From the NCBI RefSeq assembly GCF_001540865.1, contig NC_033622.1, positions 16,870,078 to 16,934,077 on the forward strand: a DNA stretch of 64,000 bases, written 5' to 3'. The translations under genes were made by a program, and so were the position numbers. The notes beneath the pieces were generated by a model. The model had not been told where the DNA came from, searched no databases, and saw only the letters and a program-made list of their open reading frames with translations. The DNA is from Ananas comosus. Taxonomy: Eukaryota; Streptophyta; Magnoliopsida; Poales; Bromeliaceae. The first letter of the stretch is position 1. Each line of letters starts with the position of its first letter. Of this stretch, positions 1 to 11,050 are shown piece after piece.

Positions 1-163
1 ACCCCGGTTCTTGAACTCACAGAATTGGCTGGGAAATAACACGCCCACCATCTGTTCGAGTTCCCACCTGGTGCCTGCAACACTCTTGCAGGTGGATCCA
101 GCTAACGATTGAGCGACAATTGGGTCGGCGAGAGGTAACCGATTCAAATTCGTGAGCAAGGCG

Positions 164-1014
164 ATGGCCGAGGGAACACGTTTGAAGCTGCTCGATGAAC
201 ATGTTCACGTGCTAGAGAAGCAACTACAAGAGTTAGCAGTGGGTAATGAGAGGAAGTTTGAATCACTGGCAAGTCGGATGGAGGCGATACGTACCGAGGA
301 ACAGTCCCATTATGACGAATGGAAGAGAGATTCTGCGAACACCTCCAAGAAGCTGGAACAAATTATGGATCTGCTGAAGAACATACCACAAGCATCATCA
401 ACCAAGGGAGTTACTTCTTCAACCAGTCCAGAGGAACGAGGTATATTACCAAACCCATCTCATTCTCATACAAAGGAAGATCATCATATACAATCTACTA
501 TAAATCGATCCGGTTCTCAATTTCCATATCCCAAATTAGCTTTTCCTATGTTCATGAATGACAACCCAAGGAGTTGGGTGAGAAAATGTGAGAGGTACTT
601 TGAATTCTATGGTATTAAGGAGCATCAGAAGATGGAATTAATCGCTATGCATTTGGATGATAAGGCTGATACTTGGTTTCAAGGATACCTGGCAGAGAAA
701 GGAATGGTCAATTGGGTAGATTTCTCTGAAGAGGTTTGTAAACGATTTGATACTAAGGGATTAGTGGATAATGTGGAGGAATTTAACAAATTGGTACAAA
801 CCGGGACAGTAGAAGAGTACCAAGAGCAGTTTGAGGAATTACGAGCGCGGATCCTTACCACTGATTCACAATTCTCCGGAAGTTATTTCTTATCCAGCTT
901 CTTAAGTGGGCTAAAGGAGGAGATTAAGTCGGCCGTCAAGATGCTCTATCCCCGCACATTAGCGCAAGCTTTTGAACAAGCTAAATTGCAGGAACAAACC
1001 ATTGCTGCTATGAT
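164..1014 (+). mobile_element. Ty3/gypsy-type retrotransposon gag fragment, cut off at an N
   Basis: An open frame of about 283 codons runs from the first ATG at 164 to the ambiguous base at 1015. The N-terminal 90 or so residues are polar and likely coiled coil. A retrotransposon gag domain follows, with the familiar pattern NPRSWVRKCERYF, then DDKADTWFQGY and EEYQEQFEEL. This is the capsid part of plant Ty3/gypsy elements, which packages element RNA in virus-like particles. No zinc knuckle, protease, reverse transcriptase or integrase follows: beyond the N the sequence turns abruptly into AT-rich non-coding DNA. Bases 1-163 are probably element leader. I call it a broken fragment or an assembly join; no LTR is visible. 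Confidence 0.85.
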
Positions 1015-1015
1015 N

Positions 1016-2775
1016 GTTTTATTATTTATATATTAATATTTAATTATTTTATTTTATATTAAGTATTATATATATATATATATATATAATTATTTTTTCA
1101 TGCATTATATATTTTTTTAATTTGTATTGAAATTTATACTATTATTAATTAAAATTATATTGATATCGTTACATATATTATGAATAAATTATATAAAATA
1201 AATTATTATTATATATAGTAAAATAAATATACTATTGTAAATTAAATTGTTATATAAAATATTATTATATTATAAATTACTCTAAGAAATAATTTTATAA
1301 ATAAGTTTATATAAAATATACTAATATAAATTAATTTTTTTATTTTTAAAATACATTTAGATATTATTTTATACTTTTTATTCAAACGTTATTAAAGATA
1401 TTCTATCTTCGAATTCATATTTATTTATTTATTTTTAAAGAATGACGTAATTTTCCGAAGGTGCATCATTTCTTAATTACTTAATTATTTTCTTTTACCA
1501 AAGTTGGTTGGTGGTGCCACGGCGACTTGGTAGGTGTGGAATTATTAATAATAAAATTCCAGGACAACGACCGTGTCTTTTATACTGGCTATATATATTT
1601 TTTATTTTTTTATTTTATCTTCCGCAGCTGTAGTTTGACTTTGAGTGTGGTGGAATGTGATCCAGATCGTGGGCCCGCCAAATCTTGCCACGTTAATAAC
1701 TTGCTAAAATCGCGTCTCTTTTAAAAACTATAATAATATCCTACTTACGTGGCCTACGCAATGAACTAATTAAAGTTTTCTATCATTATTAACTAGTAAA
1801 TTAAGATAACCGCACATTACGAAAGATGGATTCTATAAAAATAAATAAAAGAAACAATAAAAGTAAGCCAAAGAATAAAAAAATATAAATTAAAAAAATA
1901 AAGAAGAAGCAGCAGTAGCTACAGTAAAAACATAAAAAATAAAAATATAAATAAAATAAAAAATAAATAAGAAAAAATTATAAAATTAATAATTTATATT
2001 TATAATAGCAATAAAAGTTAAGAATTAAAATATCATATACCTCATAGCTCGAACCACAAATTGTAATTAATTAAAATATAAGCTCTAAAGCGTTACGTTT
2101 CTCGTATTCTAAAATGTCACACGTCTTATAGTTTGATAACCAAAAGTGCAATTTACTTTTTTTATATTTTGATTTTATTTCAGAAGAAGACAGAGCTAAG
2201 CATCGATCAGTTTTATTCGATCAATAATTTTATTCGAGAAAAGAATATGTTACACAATCTAATAAAATTTAAAATGCCTAATTGTTAAAGTTAAAAATCG
2301 ACCGATCATATTTTTAATATTTTAAAATATTTTAAATATGAAATTAATTGTTCATCAGACTATAAATATAGCATTGAAATTTGATATTAAAATCAAAGTA
2401 AAAATGTATAGTATTTTTCTAAAATACAAACAAATATTTTAAATCAACTATCGAACTTTTCAAAATTTTATTTTTACTATCTAATCTTTTTATACATTAG
2501 ATTTGAGTTAGTCAGTGATACCTTGACTTTAAAATTTGAATGTATTTTTTAACTTTACAGTTGCAACTATATTTATTAAAATAACTAATTAAATTAAACT
2601 TTATCAATTTTTTTATTTTTTATTTACAATCTATATCTAATTAAAAATATTATAAAATTAAAATTTATATTTAATATATACAGTCTAAACTATTTAAAAG
2701 TCATATATAAATAATTATATATTATAATAAATTTTTATAATGAAAGAGTGAAAATTAGATTAGATTAAAAGAAGA
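1016..2775. other. AT-rich spacer, no gene seen
   Basis: Very AT-rich sequence with a short (AT)n run near 1069-1089 and many short homopolymers. No open frame resembles a known protein on either strand, and no element with clear termini was found. Confidence 0.6.
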
Positions 2776-3277
2776 CACTACAACAGAATTAGGTTATAGT
2801 GGTACATATTTGGAACATTTTTGTGTGTTCTATTTATGTCAAAATTTTAAAAAAAATCGACTAATGACTAAATATAAAGCCCAATCCAACAAAAAAAAAA
2901 AGTTATTCTACTCAACTCACCCCACCCAGCCCATTCGGCCCGATTACAAACAGAAAAAAAAAAAAAATCGATTACCATTTCCCCTTCTCCCTTACTCAAT
3001 CTACTGAAATCCTAGACGAATATTCCTTCCTCTCGTCCTCCTCCGCCACCGCAGCAAACGAGATAGAGTTTCGGCGATTGCTAAATGCTTAAATAAGCGT
3101 TGATAAATTAACAGCACTCTTTTTAGATTATAGCGACACTGTTTAACTGTCACTATATACCTTGCGACTCCACTTATAGTAACACTTTTTAAAAGTGTCG
3201 GTAACTTAGCTAGTAGTACTTTTTTTGACATATACCAATATTTAAAAATATCGCTATAAACCGTTTTTATTGTAATG
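2776..3277. mobile_element. Non-autonomous CACTA element, copy 1
   Basis: A 502-bp element. It begins CACTACAACAGAATTAGG and ends TTTTTATTGTAATG, an imperfect terminal inverted repeat. The flanks are a perfect 3-bp duplication, AGA at 2773-2775 and 3278-3280, as made by CACTA (En/Spm) transposases. Subterminal motifs such as TCGCTATAA and AAAAGTGTCG recur in both orientations, as expected for transposase-binding repeats. It has no transposase frame. A related copy in the opposite orientation lies at 52708-53217. Confidence 0.85.
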
Positions 3278-4589
3278 AGAGTTTGATTCCTCAGTCTAGA
3301 CTCTAAATCAGTGAAGGGAGTGAAAAATTAAAATAAAAAAAAATAAAATAATGGACTCTTCCCTACCCGCGTCACCGACAAGTGGGCCCCAAACCCACCC
3401 CTAGGGCCCAACCCCAACTCCAACCCCAACCCTCCCTTCCTTTCGCACCCCGCAGTGTGGATCCCAACTCCGGATTCATTACGTGTGATGTAATAGAAGA
3501 TAGATGATGAGACTACAAAGTCTTCGCCACTCATGCAATCAATTACCAGTGCAGACATACGTCGACTATAGGTCATCTTGAAATAGCCTTCAGGAGAACA
3601 ATTCTTTAGATTAAAATGCAAAAAAATTTCTCATAAATACTCTTTTTTAAAATAAATTTTAGAAATATTTTTAAATGGTACGACATTAATCGAGAAGGCA
3701 AAATGATTAAAATGACCTTACTTCTTTTATAAAACAATCGTTTTTAATATATTTCTGTCTTTTTAAAGAATATTTTTAGTATAAATTATAAAAAATGGAC
3801 GGAATAGTGACGGAACCTTGACAGAGAGGAGCTAAATGCAACAGCTTGAAATATTGAGGAGGTAAAATATATATTTTCGAAATTTAGAAAAAAAAACGTT
3901 AAAAAGTTAATATTTATAACAAAGTTTTCTGTAATTAACCTTTTTTTAATTAAGGGAACTAAATTTCTAATTTTTTTTGAGAATTAAATAACTTTAGCCA
4001 CATAAATCATTGATAAATCATCGGATTTAATAGTTGAAGCTATTTTGCAGCAAATGCTAATAACTGATTAAACTATAAAATTTAACAATTTTTTATCATA
4101 ATTAATTATAAAAATTAAATAAAAAGTTAAATATAAAAAATATTAATACAAAATAAAATTGATGAGTTTATTTCAGAATGACATTTTGTTGAGGCGGTCT
4201 TCGTATATTTCGACCTTATTTATCTGAGAATTTATATTAGGCTGTAAAATTGTTAGTTTGCCCTCCATTGAGGGACTGGTAGAAGTATAGGAAAAAGTCT
4301 AAATTGTAATAAGTAGTACCATATAGAATATAATCCCAAATCAACCATAAAGTGCTATGCATAGAAGAGAGAAGTCTAATTAGAAATAAAATAGCAATTT
4401 TATATTTATATAAGGTTTTATATTTTATGTAATGTAAAAAGTTTTAGATAAATGTTGTAAATTTTACATAGAATAATTGTAGTCGAAAAGACTTGCTTGT
4501 AATACAGGAAGACGGACAAATATATATTGAGTATGGCTACTATACTTTTACGAGTATAGAGTCATTCATACTTATAAGTCGTTTTCGAT
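3278..4589. other. Spacer, no gene seen
   Basis: AT-rich non-coding DNA. A moderately GC-rich patch near 3355-3560 carries an open frame of 97 codons on the minus strand, but its composition is low-complexity (proline/glycine-like repeats) and it matches nothing I recognise. Confidence 0.5.
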
Positions 4590-4594
4590 AATAA

Positions 4595-5685
4595 TGTGAC
4601 GCCCCAACTTCCTAGGGTGTCACCCATCCTAGAACTACTTTCATCCTAGCACATTTAACACTTTTAACCTCTTGGGTTTAACACGTCTCTTAACCTCTTA
4701 GGTCTGGCCATCACCGAAAATGTTTAAGCCGGTTTAAGAGTTTTAGTCTTATTATATTTTATATATAGGACTATCTATGGTCTCACATTCTCCTCTTTTT
4801 AAGTCTTGACGTTCTCGTCAGACTCAAACTCACAAATATCAGGCGATGTGAGATTCGTCTTGCTAGACTTGTCATTCCGACAGACCCTGACTTAGCTGAG
4901 ACTCATCTCATACTTTCGGCTAATAATCGGCTCTGATACCAACTATGACGTCCTAATTTTTCAAGGGATCATCCATCCAAGGACTATTCCCGTCCTAGTA
5001 CACTTAAGGGGGCGTTTGGATTGACGTATTTGTAGATTCAACGTAAGTCAAGTGTAGTGGTGTTTGAGTTTCCCTGAAGTGTGATTATTTTTTTGTTGTT
5101 TGTTTTGACGTAACTCGTACCGCCTGAAAGTTAAATTCAATCACTTATGTTGTTTGTTTTGATGTAACTTGGTGTTGGTAAAATTAGTTTTTTGAATTTC
5201 GTTGTTTGTTTTGATGTAAGTAAGTGGATCTCATTATCTCCTAAATATAGTAGTAAATTTATCACTATAAAATTTAATCTATTATATAATTAATTTTTTT
5301 ATTATTATTTAAAGATAATTCTAATTTATTATAAATAAGGTAATTCTAACCCATTATAAAGAAAGTAAAGTTTAGGTTTTACTGTTTAATAAATTTTTTA
5401 GAGGAGGTTGAGTGTAGTGAAAGTCAAGTTCGACACTTGAGAGGAGGAAGTCGAGAGTAGATGAAGTAGAGCTCTAACGTAACTTGAGTTACATTATATT
5501 TTTTTACTTACATCAAAACAAATAACGGAAGTGATGGAACTTGAGTTCCATTATTCCACTTACACCAAAACAAACGGGCCCTAATTCTTTTAACCTCTTG
5601 GGCCTAACCACCACCTTAATAATTTAAATTGGGTTACAAGTTTTAGCCCTATTATATTTTATATATAAGACTAATGGGTCTCACA
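4595..5685 (-). mobile_element. TRIM (miniature LTR retrotransposon) with a nested MITE
   Basis: Two LTRs of about 193 bp flank a 156-bp interior. On the plus strand the 3' LTR is 4595-4787. The 5' LTR starts at 4944 and ends at 5685, split by a MITE at 5008-5581. LTR ends are TG...CA in the element's own (minus) direction. Next to the 5' LTR is a primer-binding site complementary to initiator-tRNA-Met (TGGTATCAGAG on the minus strand, 4931-4941). Next to the 3' LTR is a purine tract (4788-4800, AAAAAGAGGAGAA on minus). Target duplication AATAA lies at 4590-4594 and 5686-5690. No coding capacity: a textbook TRIM dependent on another element's enzymes. Confidence 0.88.
5008..5581. mobile_element. 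Tourist/Harbinger-like MITE inserted in the TRIM LTR
   Basis: A 574-bp insertion splits the 5' LTR of the TRIM. Its ends form an inverted repeat (GGGGGCGTTTGG at the left; GGGCCCGTTTGT as the complement of the right end). It is flanked by TAA at 5005-5007 and 5582-5584, the usual PIF/Harbinger target. The uninterrupted LTR at 4595-4787 shows the empty site, so the insertion order is certain. No transposase. Confidence 0.82.
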
Positions 5686-5690
5686 AATAA

Positions 5691-6459
5691 AACTTTCGAA
5701 TTGACGATTCATACCGTTAAATATGATTTAGAATATTTGAAACTTTTAGAAACTAAATTTCATAAAATTTTGAAATTATAATAAAGTCTATTAAACGGAC
5801 ATAAAATTAACGGTCAAAATCAAATGACCTCCTAAAATTAGAGGATCAGATTCTTTAATTTAAATCAGAGTTATTAATTTTTATCTAGATAGTGAATAAA
5901 ATTTTCTATCAAAAATTCAACTAATTTTAATTGTTTACACTGTTAAACCAGCAATTATTTTTTATCGACTGTTAAAACTTATCAACTTTGAGATTTTTTG
6001 ATCTAAGATAAATGATTTCGAAAATTATGAAATTGGATGTTTAAAAATTTCAAATGCCCTATATAATATTTAATGGTATTGATTGTTGGTTCGGAAGCTT
6101 TATCAACAAAAACGACTTATGAGTATGAGTGCGATAGTACTTATAAAAACATAATAACTGAACTCTTTCTCTCTATATATATAATAACTTTTTTTTGTTT
6201 TTGTTTTCAGGTACTGTGCATTTTGTGAATGCCAGCAATAGTTAAATATAACTAACTCTACCTCAAGTGGTAAAAATTTGAAATTTAGTTATTTTATATT
6301 TTCAATTTAATTTATTTTTTAAAAAAATAATAATAACATGTCATCTTTCTCTTTGGGGAAAAAAAAAAGAAGCAAATATCTCTTGAGATTCATCCCCCAC
6401 CGTTTTGAGTTTGTAAAATATAATTTCTAATTTCTGCTCCAATAATCAATGGACTCTTC
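5691..6459. other. Spacer upstream of the SABATH locus
   Basis: AT-rich DNA without recognisable genes. From about 6460 onward the sequence matches the reversed segment downstream (promoter duplication). Confidence 0.5.
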
Positions 6460-7550
6460 TACGCCTAACAGTGTATGAAACAGTATTAATTATCACTGAC
6501 CGGCAACTTATAAGCTAATTGATTAATATATTTAACTCTTATTAAAAATTAAAATACGCTCGAAATGAGAATCCATGAGTATAATGTGGTGGCTACAAAC
6601 TTCGTAAGGATAAAAAATAAAAAATCATTGCATCGTCCAATGAGACATCACGCGGTACTCACCTGGACACTAGTTCCTGCCATGCTTTGAGATTCGGGAC
6701 AAAAGAAAGATTGGCGTGTCGCGCGTGTGGTTTTCACCAGTGTATCGCCGTGGCACAAGTTTCCGCACCAAGAGAACACGTACGCCAACAGACCCACGTG
6801 ATCCGAATCAAACATCACGGGTTCAAATTAAGATTGGACTCTTATTATACTCTAATGACTATATATGGCATCTACCATGTTAGGTATTACTTATTAAATA
6901 TAAAGTGTAATGCATTATGCATGTGGTGCACACTTGCAAACTATTTTACGATTAAGAGATTTATACAAGTTCTTTTATATATATATATATATCAATATCA
7001 TTTAAATATGCACATCAAAAGAATACAAAAAATAAAATAATTCTGCTTGCATTTATTTATTGTTTTTAAAAATAAAGCATGCAACATGCAACATGCATCT
7101 TTGTTCTTTTTAAATCCAAGGAGCATTATTAAATGGTAGCCCCTTCCGTAACGAGACAGAACAATTTATAAATCTAACGAATTGTCAAAAATAAGAACCA
7201 CGAGGGGCAGAACATGTGCAAGGTCAAAAATGGCGAAGCATATGTGGGGGGTATATATGCGTCCGTGCGTACGTACATGAGTTACACATGTCGTAGGAAA
7301 AACACTTACAGGGGCAAAAAAATAAAAAACAGTACTACAACTACAACAATCCTTAGCAGAGAGGATATGTACTATGGCCTATGGGGCCGGGTAGCATTCG
7401 GCTATATATAGGGTGGCATGGAGTTGCTAAGATGCATGCAAGCATATATATACAGCGGAAGTTCATTTTTAAGAACACAGCATTAGAAAGCTAGCTAGCT
7501 AGCTATAGTACGTGTACTTTTGCTCTTCAAGTTCTTAACCAACTGCGACG
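6460..7550 (+). promoter_or_regulatory. SABATH copy A promoter and 5' leader
   Basis: About 1.1 kb upstream of the ATG at 7551. A TATA box (CTATATATAGG, about 7402-7412) sits about 140 bases before the start codon. The whole region is closely similar to bases about 11,790 down to 9,745 read backwards, where the same TATA context precedes a second SABATH exon 1. The similarity extends through the leader just before the ATG. Shared non-coding sequence over this length means a recent tandem duplication that included the promoter. Confidence 0.75.
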
Positions 7551-7628
7551 ATGAAGGTGGAGGAAGTGCTCTGCATGGTTGGAGGAACCGGAAGCAACAG
7601 CTACTATGCTACTGTCTCCAACCTCCAA
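7551..7628 (+). CDS. SABATH methyltransferase copy A, exon 1 only
   Basis: Twenty-six codons starting MKVEEVLCMVGGTGSNSYYA, then Asn-Leu-Gln and a GT donor at 7629. This is the conserved start of SABATH enzymes, which use S-adenosylmethionine to methylate carboxyl groups of small acids such as salicylate, benzoate, jasmonate or indole-acetate. The Tyr of the SYYA motif lies in the family's substrate/SAM pocket. The intron that follows contains a SINE and runs into the five-N gap at 7884. No exon 2 in normal orientation follows, so copy A is incomplete here. It may be a partial duplicate, or the remaining exons may be lost in the gap or misplaced by the reversed segment described below. Confidence 0.8.
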
Positions 7629-7775
7629 GTCTCTCTCTCTCTCTCTCCACATTTTTCCTTTTATATATACATATAATATTAGTTAAGACAAATTAAAAAA
7701 ATACTTTAAATTATTATTGATAAGTCTGCATTAACATTTGATTGTCAGCATATATATTATTTACCGACCGTCCCT

Positions 7776-7883
7776 AAAGCAAGTGGCAAAGGATTTGGTG
7801 ATTGGTATCCGAGATCACCTAAATTCGAATCTTAGTTGATTCACATTTCTTGCTAAGTTTATTTCTAAATGAAATAAACGAAG
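7776..7883 (+). repeat. tRNA-derived SINE, truncated by the N gap
   Basis: Same family as the full copy at 49104-49260. It shows the A-box-like stretch AAGCAAGTGGCAAAGG and a B-box-like AATTCGAATC, then TTTATTTCTAAATGAAATAA. It stops at AAACGAAG directly before the Ns, so the 3' hairpin and A tail are missing. Confidence 0.75.
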
Positions 7884-7888
7884 NNNNN
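7884..7888. other. Five-N assembly gap
   Basis: Run of five Ns. Immediately to its right the sequence is reversed without complementing. Confidence 0.95.
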
Positions 7889-9631
7889 GCAGACGCCCTA
7901 GACTTGTAGAAGCTGGCTTCTTACAATTTTGGTAAGCAGGCAGCCTCGTATAAAGAAAGCTAGCCTCTAACTCCTTACTTGCTTTTAGAGAGACCTTAAC
8001 GAGGTTTATGTTGAATCTATGTTCTCCCCCCGAACAAAAGCTCTATATTTACAAAGGGAACAAATTGGCTTGTAAGAGGAAACATAGCTTAGGTGCTCCT
8101 TGGATGTAATTAAGTAGTGCCTATAGCAATTTAATAGAGTATGTGTATTAGAGTTGTCATGTTTAATTAATTGTTGAAGGACAACGTTTAACGTCAAAGA
8201 AAGTAAGGATTACATTAAAAAAAAAATTTTTTTTTTTCTCTTTCTTTTTTATTTCTTGGCGTTTTACTTCTGTTAATTCGTAATTAAACCTTTACTTGTA
8301 ACCTGTGTTTTGTGATCAGTAAAGAAAATATACTTTGAATGTTACTCAGTTTAAACAAGGCCGTTAACCTGTACGAACTCGGACACATTTGCCGGTAAGT
8401 TTTTTTGTGTCTATTGGAGAAAAAAACTCTCTCTTTCTATTATACGATGGGCGAAGCAAATAAAAAAAATCTTTATTTAAATCAACCTTTACATTTAATT
8501 AATCCTAAGCTTGAACTCTGGAGCCTATGGTTAGTAGTTTAGGAAACGGCGAACGTGATCTCTGCCAGTCATCGTGCCTATTGAAGAATCATCCTAATTT
8601 ACGAATGCCTATGTACATTTTTAAGTTTTGGGAAAATTACAACTTTTTGATTCAAGCGATAAATCAAAGGCGAAAAATCGAGTAGTATTTTCCAGTAAAA
8701 AGTTTCGCGTACCTTTTTGTTGAAATTCTAGTCCGGTTTATCTGCGATTCTTAATTGAATAAGTGATGATGATGCTTAGTTGTTCACGTAAGTAAGTGCA
8801 TTAATTGATTTATGCGTTTCATTAATCATAACTTTGGTCGTTTAATTAATTGGACTCTCTCGGTTACTTCCGATTCCGTTCTCATGTGCTTCACTTGAGA
8901 GAACGTTCCTTTGTTGGAGGGCATCTTCCTTGGCCCGTGAGGGTGGTACATCACCCCGTTTTCGGAGAAGGGAGCGAAGAGGGAGAGACTACGCTTCCTA
9001 GACTTATCACACAACTTCAGCAAAGGGCCCTCCAGCAAGTTGTCGTCGACCTAGAGGCCCCGGGCCGCCGAGTTGGCCAGCGTCGAGAGCGGCTATCGTA
9101 GGTAATAGCGGCGTTTCATGTACTTACGCAACCCGGGGCTCCTCGTCGGGTTTAGGCGCTGGTGCTTCAAGAGGCTACTTTCTTACGACGACGACGACGA
9201 CGTCGTTTAGAGGAGGTGACGAAAAGAGTAGTACTTATAGCGTAAACGATGACAAAACAGGACCATTAGTACGTAGTGCTGTTACCTAAAATGCACAATC
9301 GATCGATCGATACTCGAAACATTTGACAATTTGTGGTAAGTAATAATCTAGCTACATGTGAGCACATATTTTGTAGTTCATGATATGTATATACACAAAG
9401 TTCGATTTGTGCTCGAGTCGAATTAATTGACATATAATCTACTCGGTTGACTCATCTGAGACTAGTGACTCGGTTAAGAATTCGGTTTGCGATGAATGAA
9501 TTGACCGGATTTAGTCATTATGTAAACACTCTTTATTATATGACTGTCTGTTTGCAATTATGCCTGACTGGTTGTGATAAAAAAAAATTAAATTCAACAG
9601 AAACGATTATTTGATACGTATGTTCGTTTAC

Positions 9632-9668
<37 letters not shown>

Positions 9669-9744
9669 CCTCCAACCTCTGTCATCGTACCATCGACAAC
9701 GAAGGCCAAGGAGGCTGGTACGTTTCGTGAACGAGGTGGAAGTA
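7889..9744. CDS. SABATH methyltransferase copy B, exons 1-3 (in reversed text)
   Basis: Coordinates run downward and letters are read without complementing. Exon 1: 9744-9667, 26 codons, starting MKVEQVLCMVGGTGSNSYHA. Exon 2: 9260-8853, 136 codons, with the SAM-binding motif VVADLGCSSGPN, then QLLLNDLPGNDFNTLF and GVPGSFYGRLFP, ending SLHWLSQ. Exon 3: 8102-7889, containing LNKGNIYISKTSPP and GRMVLTFFGRR, cut off at the gap. Introns start GT and end AG and keep phase 0. These are the core motifs of SABATH carboxyl methyltransferases, cytosolic SAM-dependent enzymes. No stop codon interrupts it, so copy B was probably a working gene whose last exons are those at 12366-12844. Substrate cannot be told from this sequence. 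Confidence 0.88.
8431..8562. repeat. SINE copy in reversed text
   Basis: Read backwards without complementing, it gives the SINE body: AGTGCAAGCGGCAAAGGA, then AGTTCGAATCC, then AAACGAAGCGGGTAGCAT and an A-rich tail. It lies in intron 2 of SABATH copy B. Confidence 0.75.
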
Positions 9745-10235
9745 GAAGCGTCAATCAATTGTTGAAACTTCTCGTTTTCGTGTGCATGATGTCGATCGAT
9801 CGAAAGATTACGACACAAGAATTTTCACTTGAAGATGATATATACGAACGTGCGTAGAATCGTTGAGGTACGGTGGGATATATATCTCCTTACAATGGGG
9901 TACATATCATATAAGGGACATCGTTAAGACTTAACAACATCAACATGACAAAAAAGAAAAAGAAAAAGAAGAAAAAAAAAAAAAAGACAAAAACGGGGAT
10001 ACTCACAATAAGCATACTGTACACAATGAATACTTAGTTCATGCCTGCGGACGAGAGGTATTTATTTACAAGGCCGTAAAAACTGGCACGTGTACGTACA
10101 AGAGGGTGAGCACTAATTATAAAAACTGTCACGTCAATTGGGAAGGTAGAAAGGGGTTTCTCTTTAATGCGACGCGGGTGGTCGGGTACCGTTGAACTTA
10201 CCCGAGGTAAGTTATTATGAGACTGTGGAAATTTA

Positions 10236-10502
10236 TATTTTTATAAATTGTGGCAAGAAATTATTGAATTCAAAAATCTCATATTGCCAACAAAGTGTAC
10301 TATAGTCTCGTCGTCCAGAACTCAAGCTCAGTACGGCCCGAAGATTGTATAATTAAAAGAGGGTAAATTGAGTTCGGGTGCAGTACCTAGTTGATTTTTC
10401 AGAGCTTGGGTCCGGGTCTGCATTCCTCTTCACAATTTATATCTTTATAAATTGTGGCAAAAAGTTGTCGAATTTAAAAATCTCATGTTGCTAACAAAGT
10501 GT
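10236..10502. mobile_element. Small TRIM-like element in reversed text
   Basis: Read backwards, two near-identical stretches of about 66 bases, both starting TGTGAAACAA, bracket about 130 bases. The second copy is preceded by GCTCTGATATCA, the complement of a slightly mutated tRNA-Met primer site. This is the layout of a TRIM in opposite orientation. It sits in the promoter of SABATH copy B. Confidence 0.6.
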
Positions 10503-10912
10503 GGGAGGAAGGGCTTCCCTAAATTATTTTTCTTATTTCTACGTACAAAGTACGAAGAAGAAGAAAAAAAATTAGTTTACTTTCGTCTTAATTTCGACCT
10601 AATTATAGATATAATTAAAAACATAAGAAAACTACACGGGCATAAACATGTTTAGAGAATTAGTATTATATCTGTTTCTAGTTAAAGTCACACGTTTAAA
10701 ATGTGTTAAAACAGTCGAAAATTATCGCGCACATTGTATAAGTCTTAATTTTTTATTCTTTACGAAACTCATGGATTTTTTACAAGAATTAATTAGTCCA
10801 AGATATGTAATACGCCATCCCCAAAATAGCGATCTGATCTACGTGCATAATTCATAAATATAGATTCCGTAAACGAAGACATGAAAATAAAATAAAAAAA
10901 AAAAAACGACTT

Positions 10913-11050
10913 TCTATTCATCGTACGATGGGCGAAGCAAAATAAAGTAAATCTTTATTTGAGTCGGTCTTTATATTTAGTTCATCCTAAGCTTGAACCC
11001 TAGAGCCTATAGTTAGTGGTTTGGGAAATGGTGAACGCGATCCCTGTCAG
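10913..11050. repeat. SINE copy in reversed text, promoter of SABATH copy B
   Basis: Second reversed SINE: backwards it shows the same tRNA-like head and the AAACGAAGCGGGTAGCAT tail as 8431-8562. It is absent from the matching promoter of copy A, so it inserted after the duplication. Confidence 0.7.

Noticed and set aside
3328..3621. 97-codon minus-strand frame
   Set aside because: Repetitive Gly/Leu composition from CCAACCCCAAC-type repeats; no start context or homology signal.
8850..9101. Plus-strand open frame of 83 codons and opposite minus frame of 70 codons
   Set aside because: They are accidents of the reversed text: this interval is SABATH exon 2 read backwards, so neither frame is a real protein.
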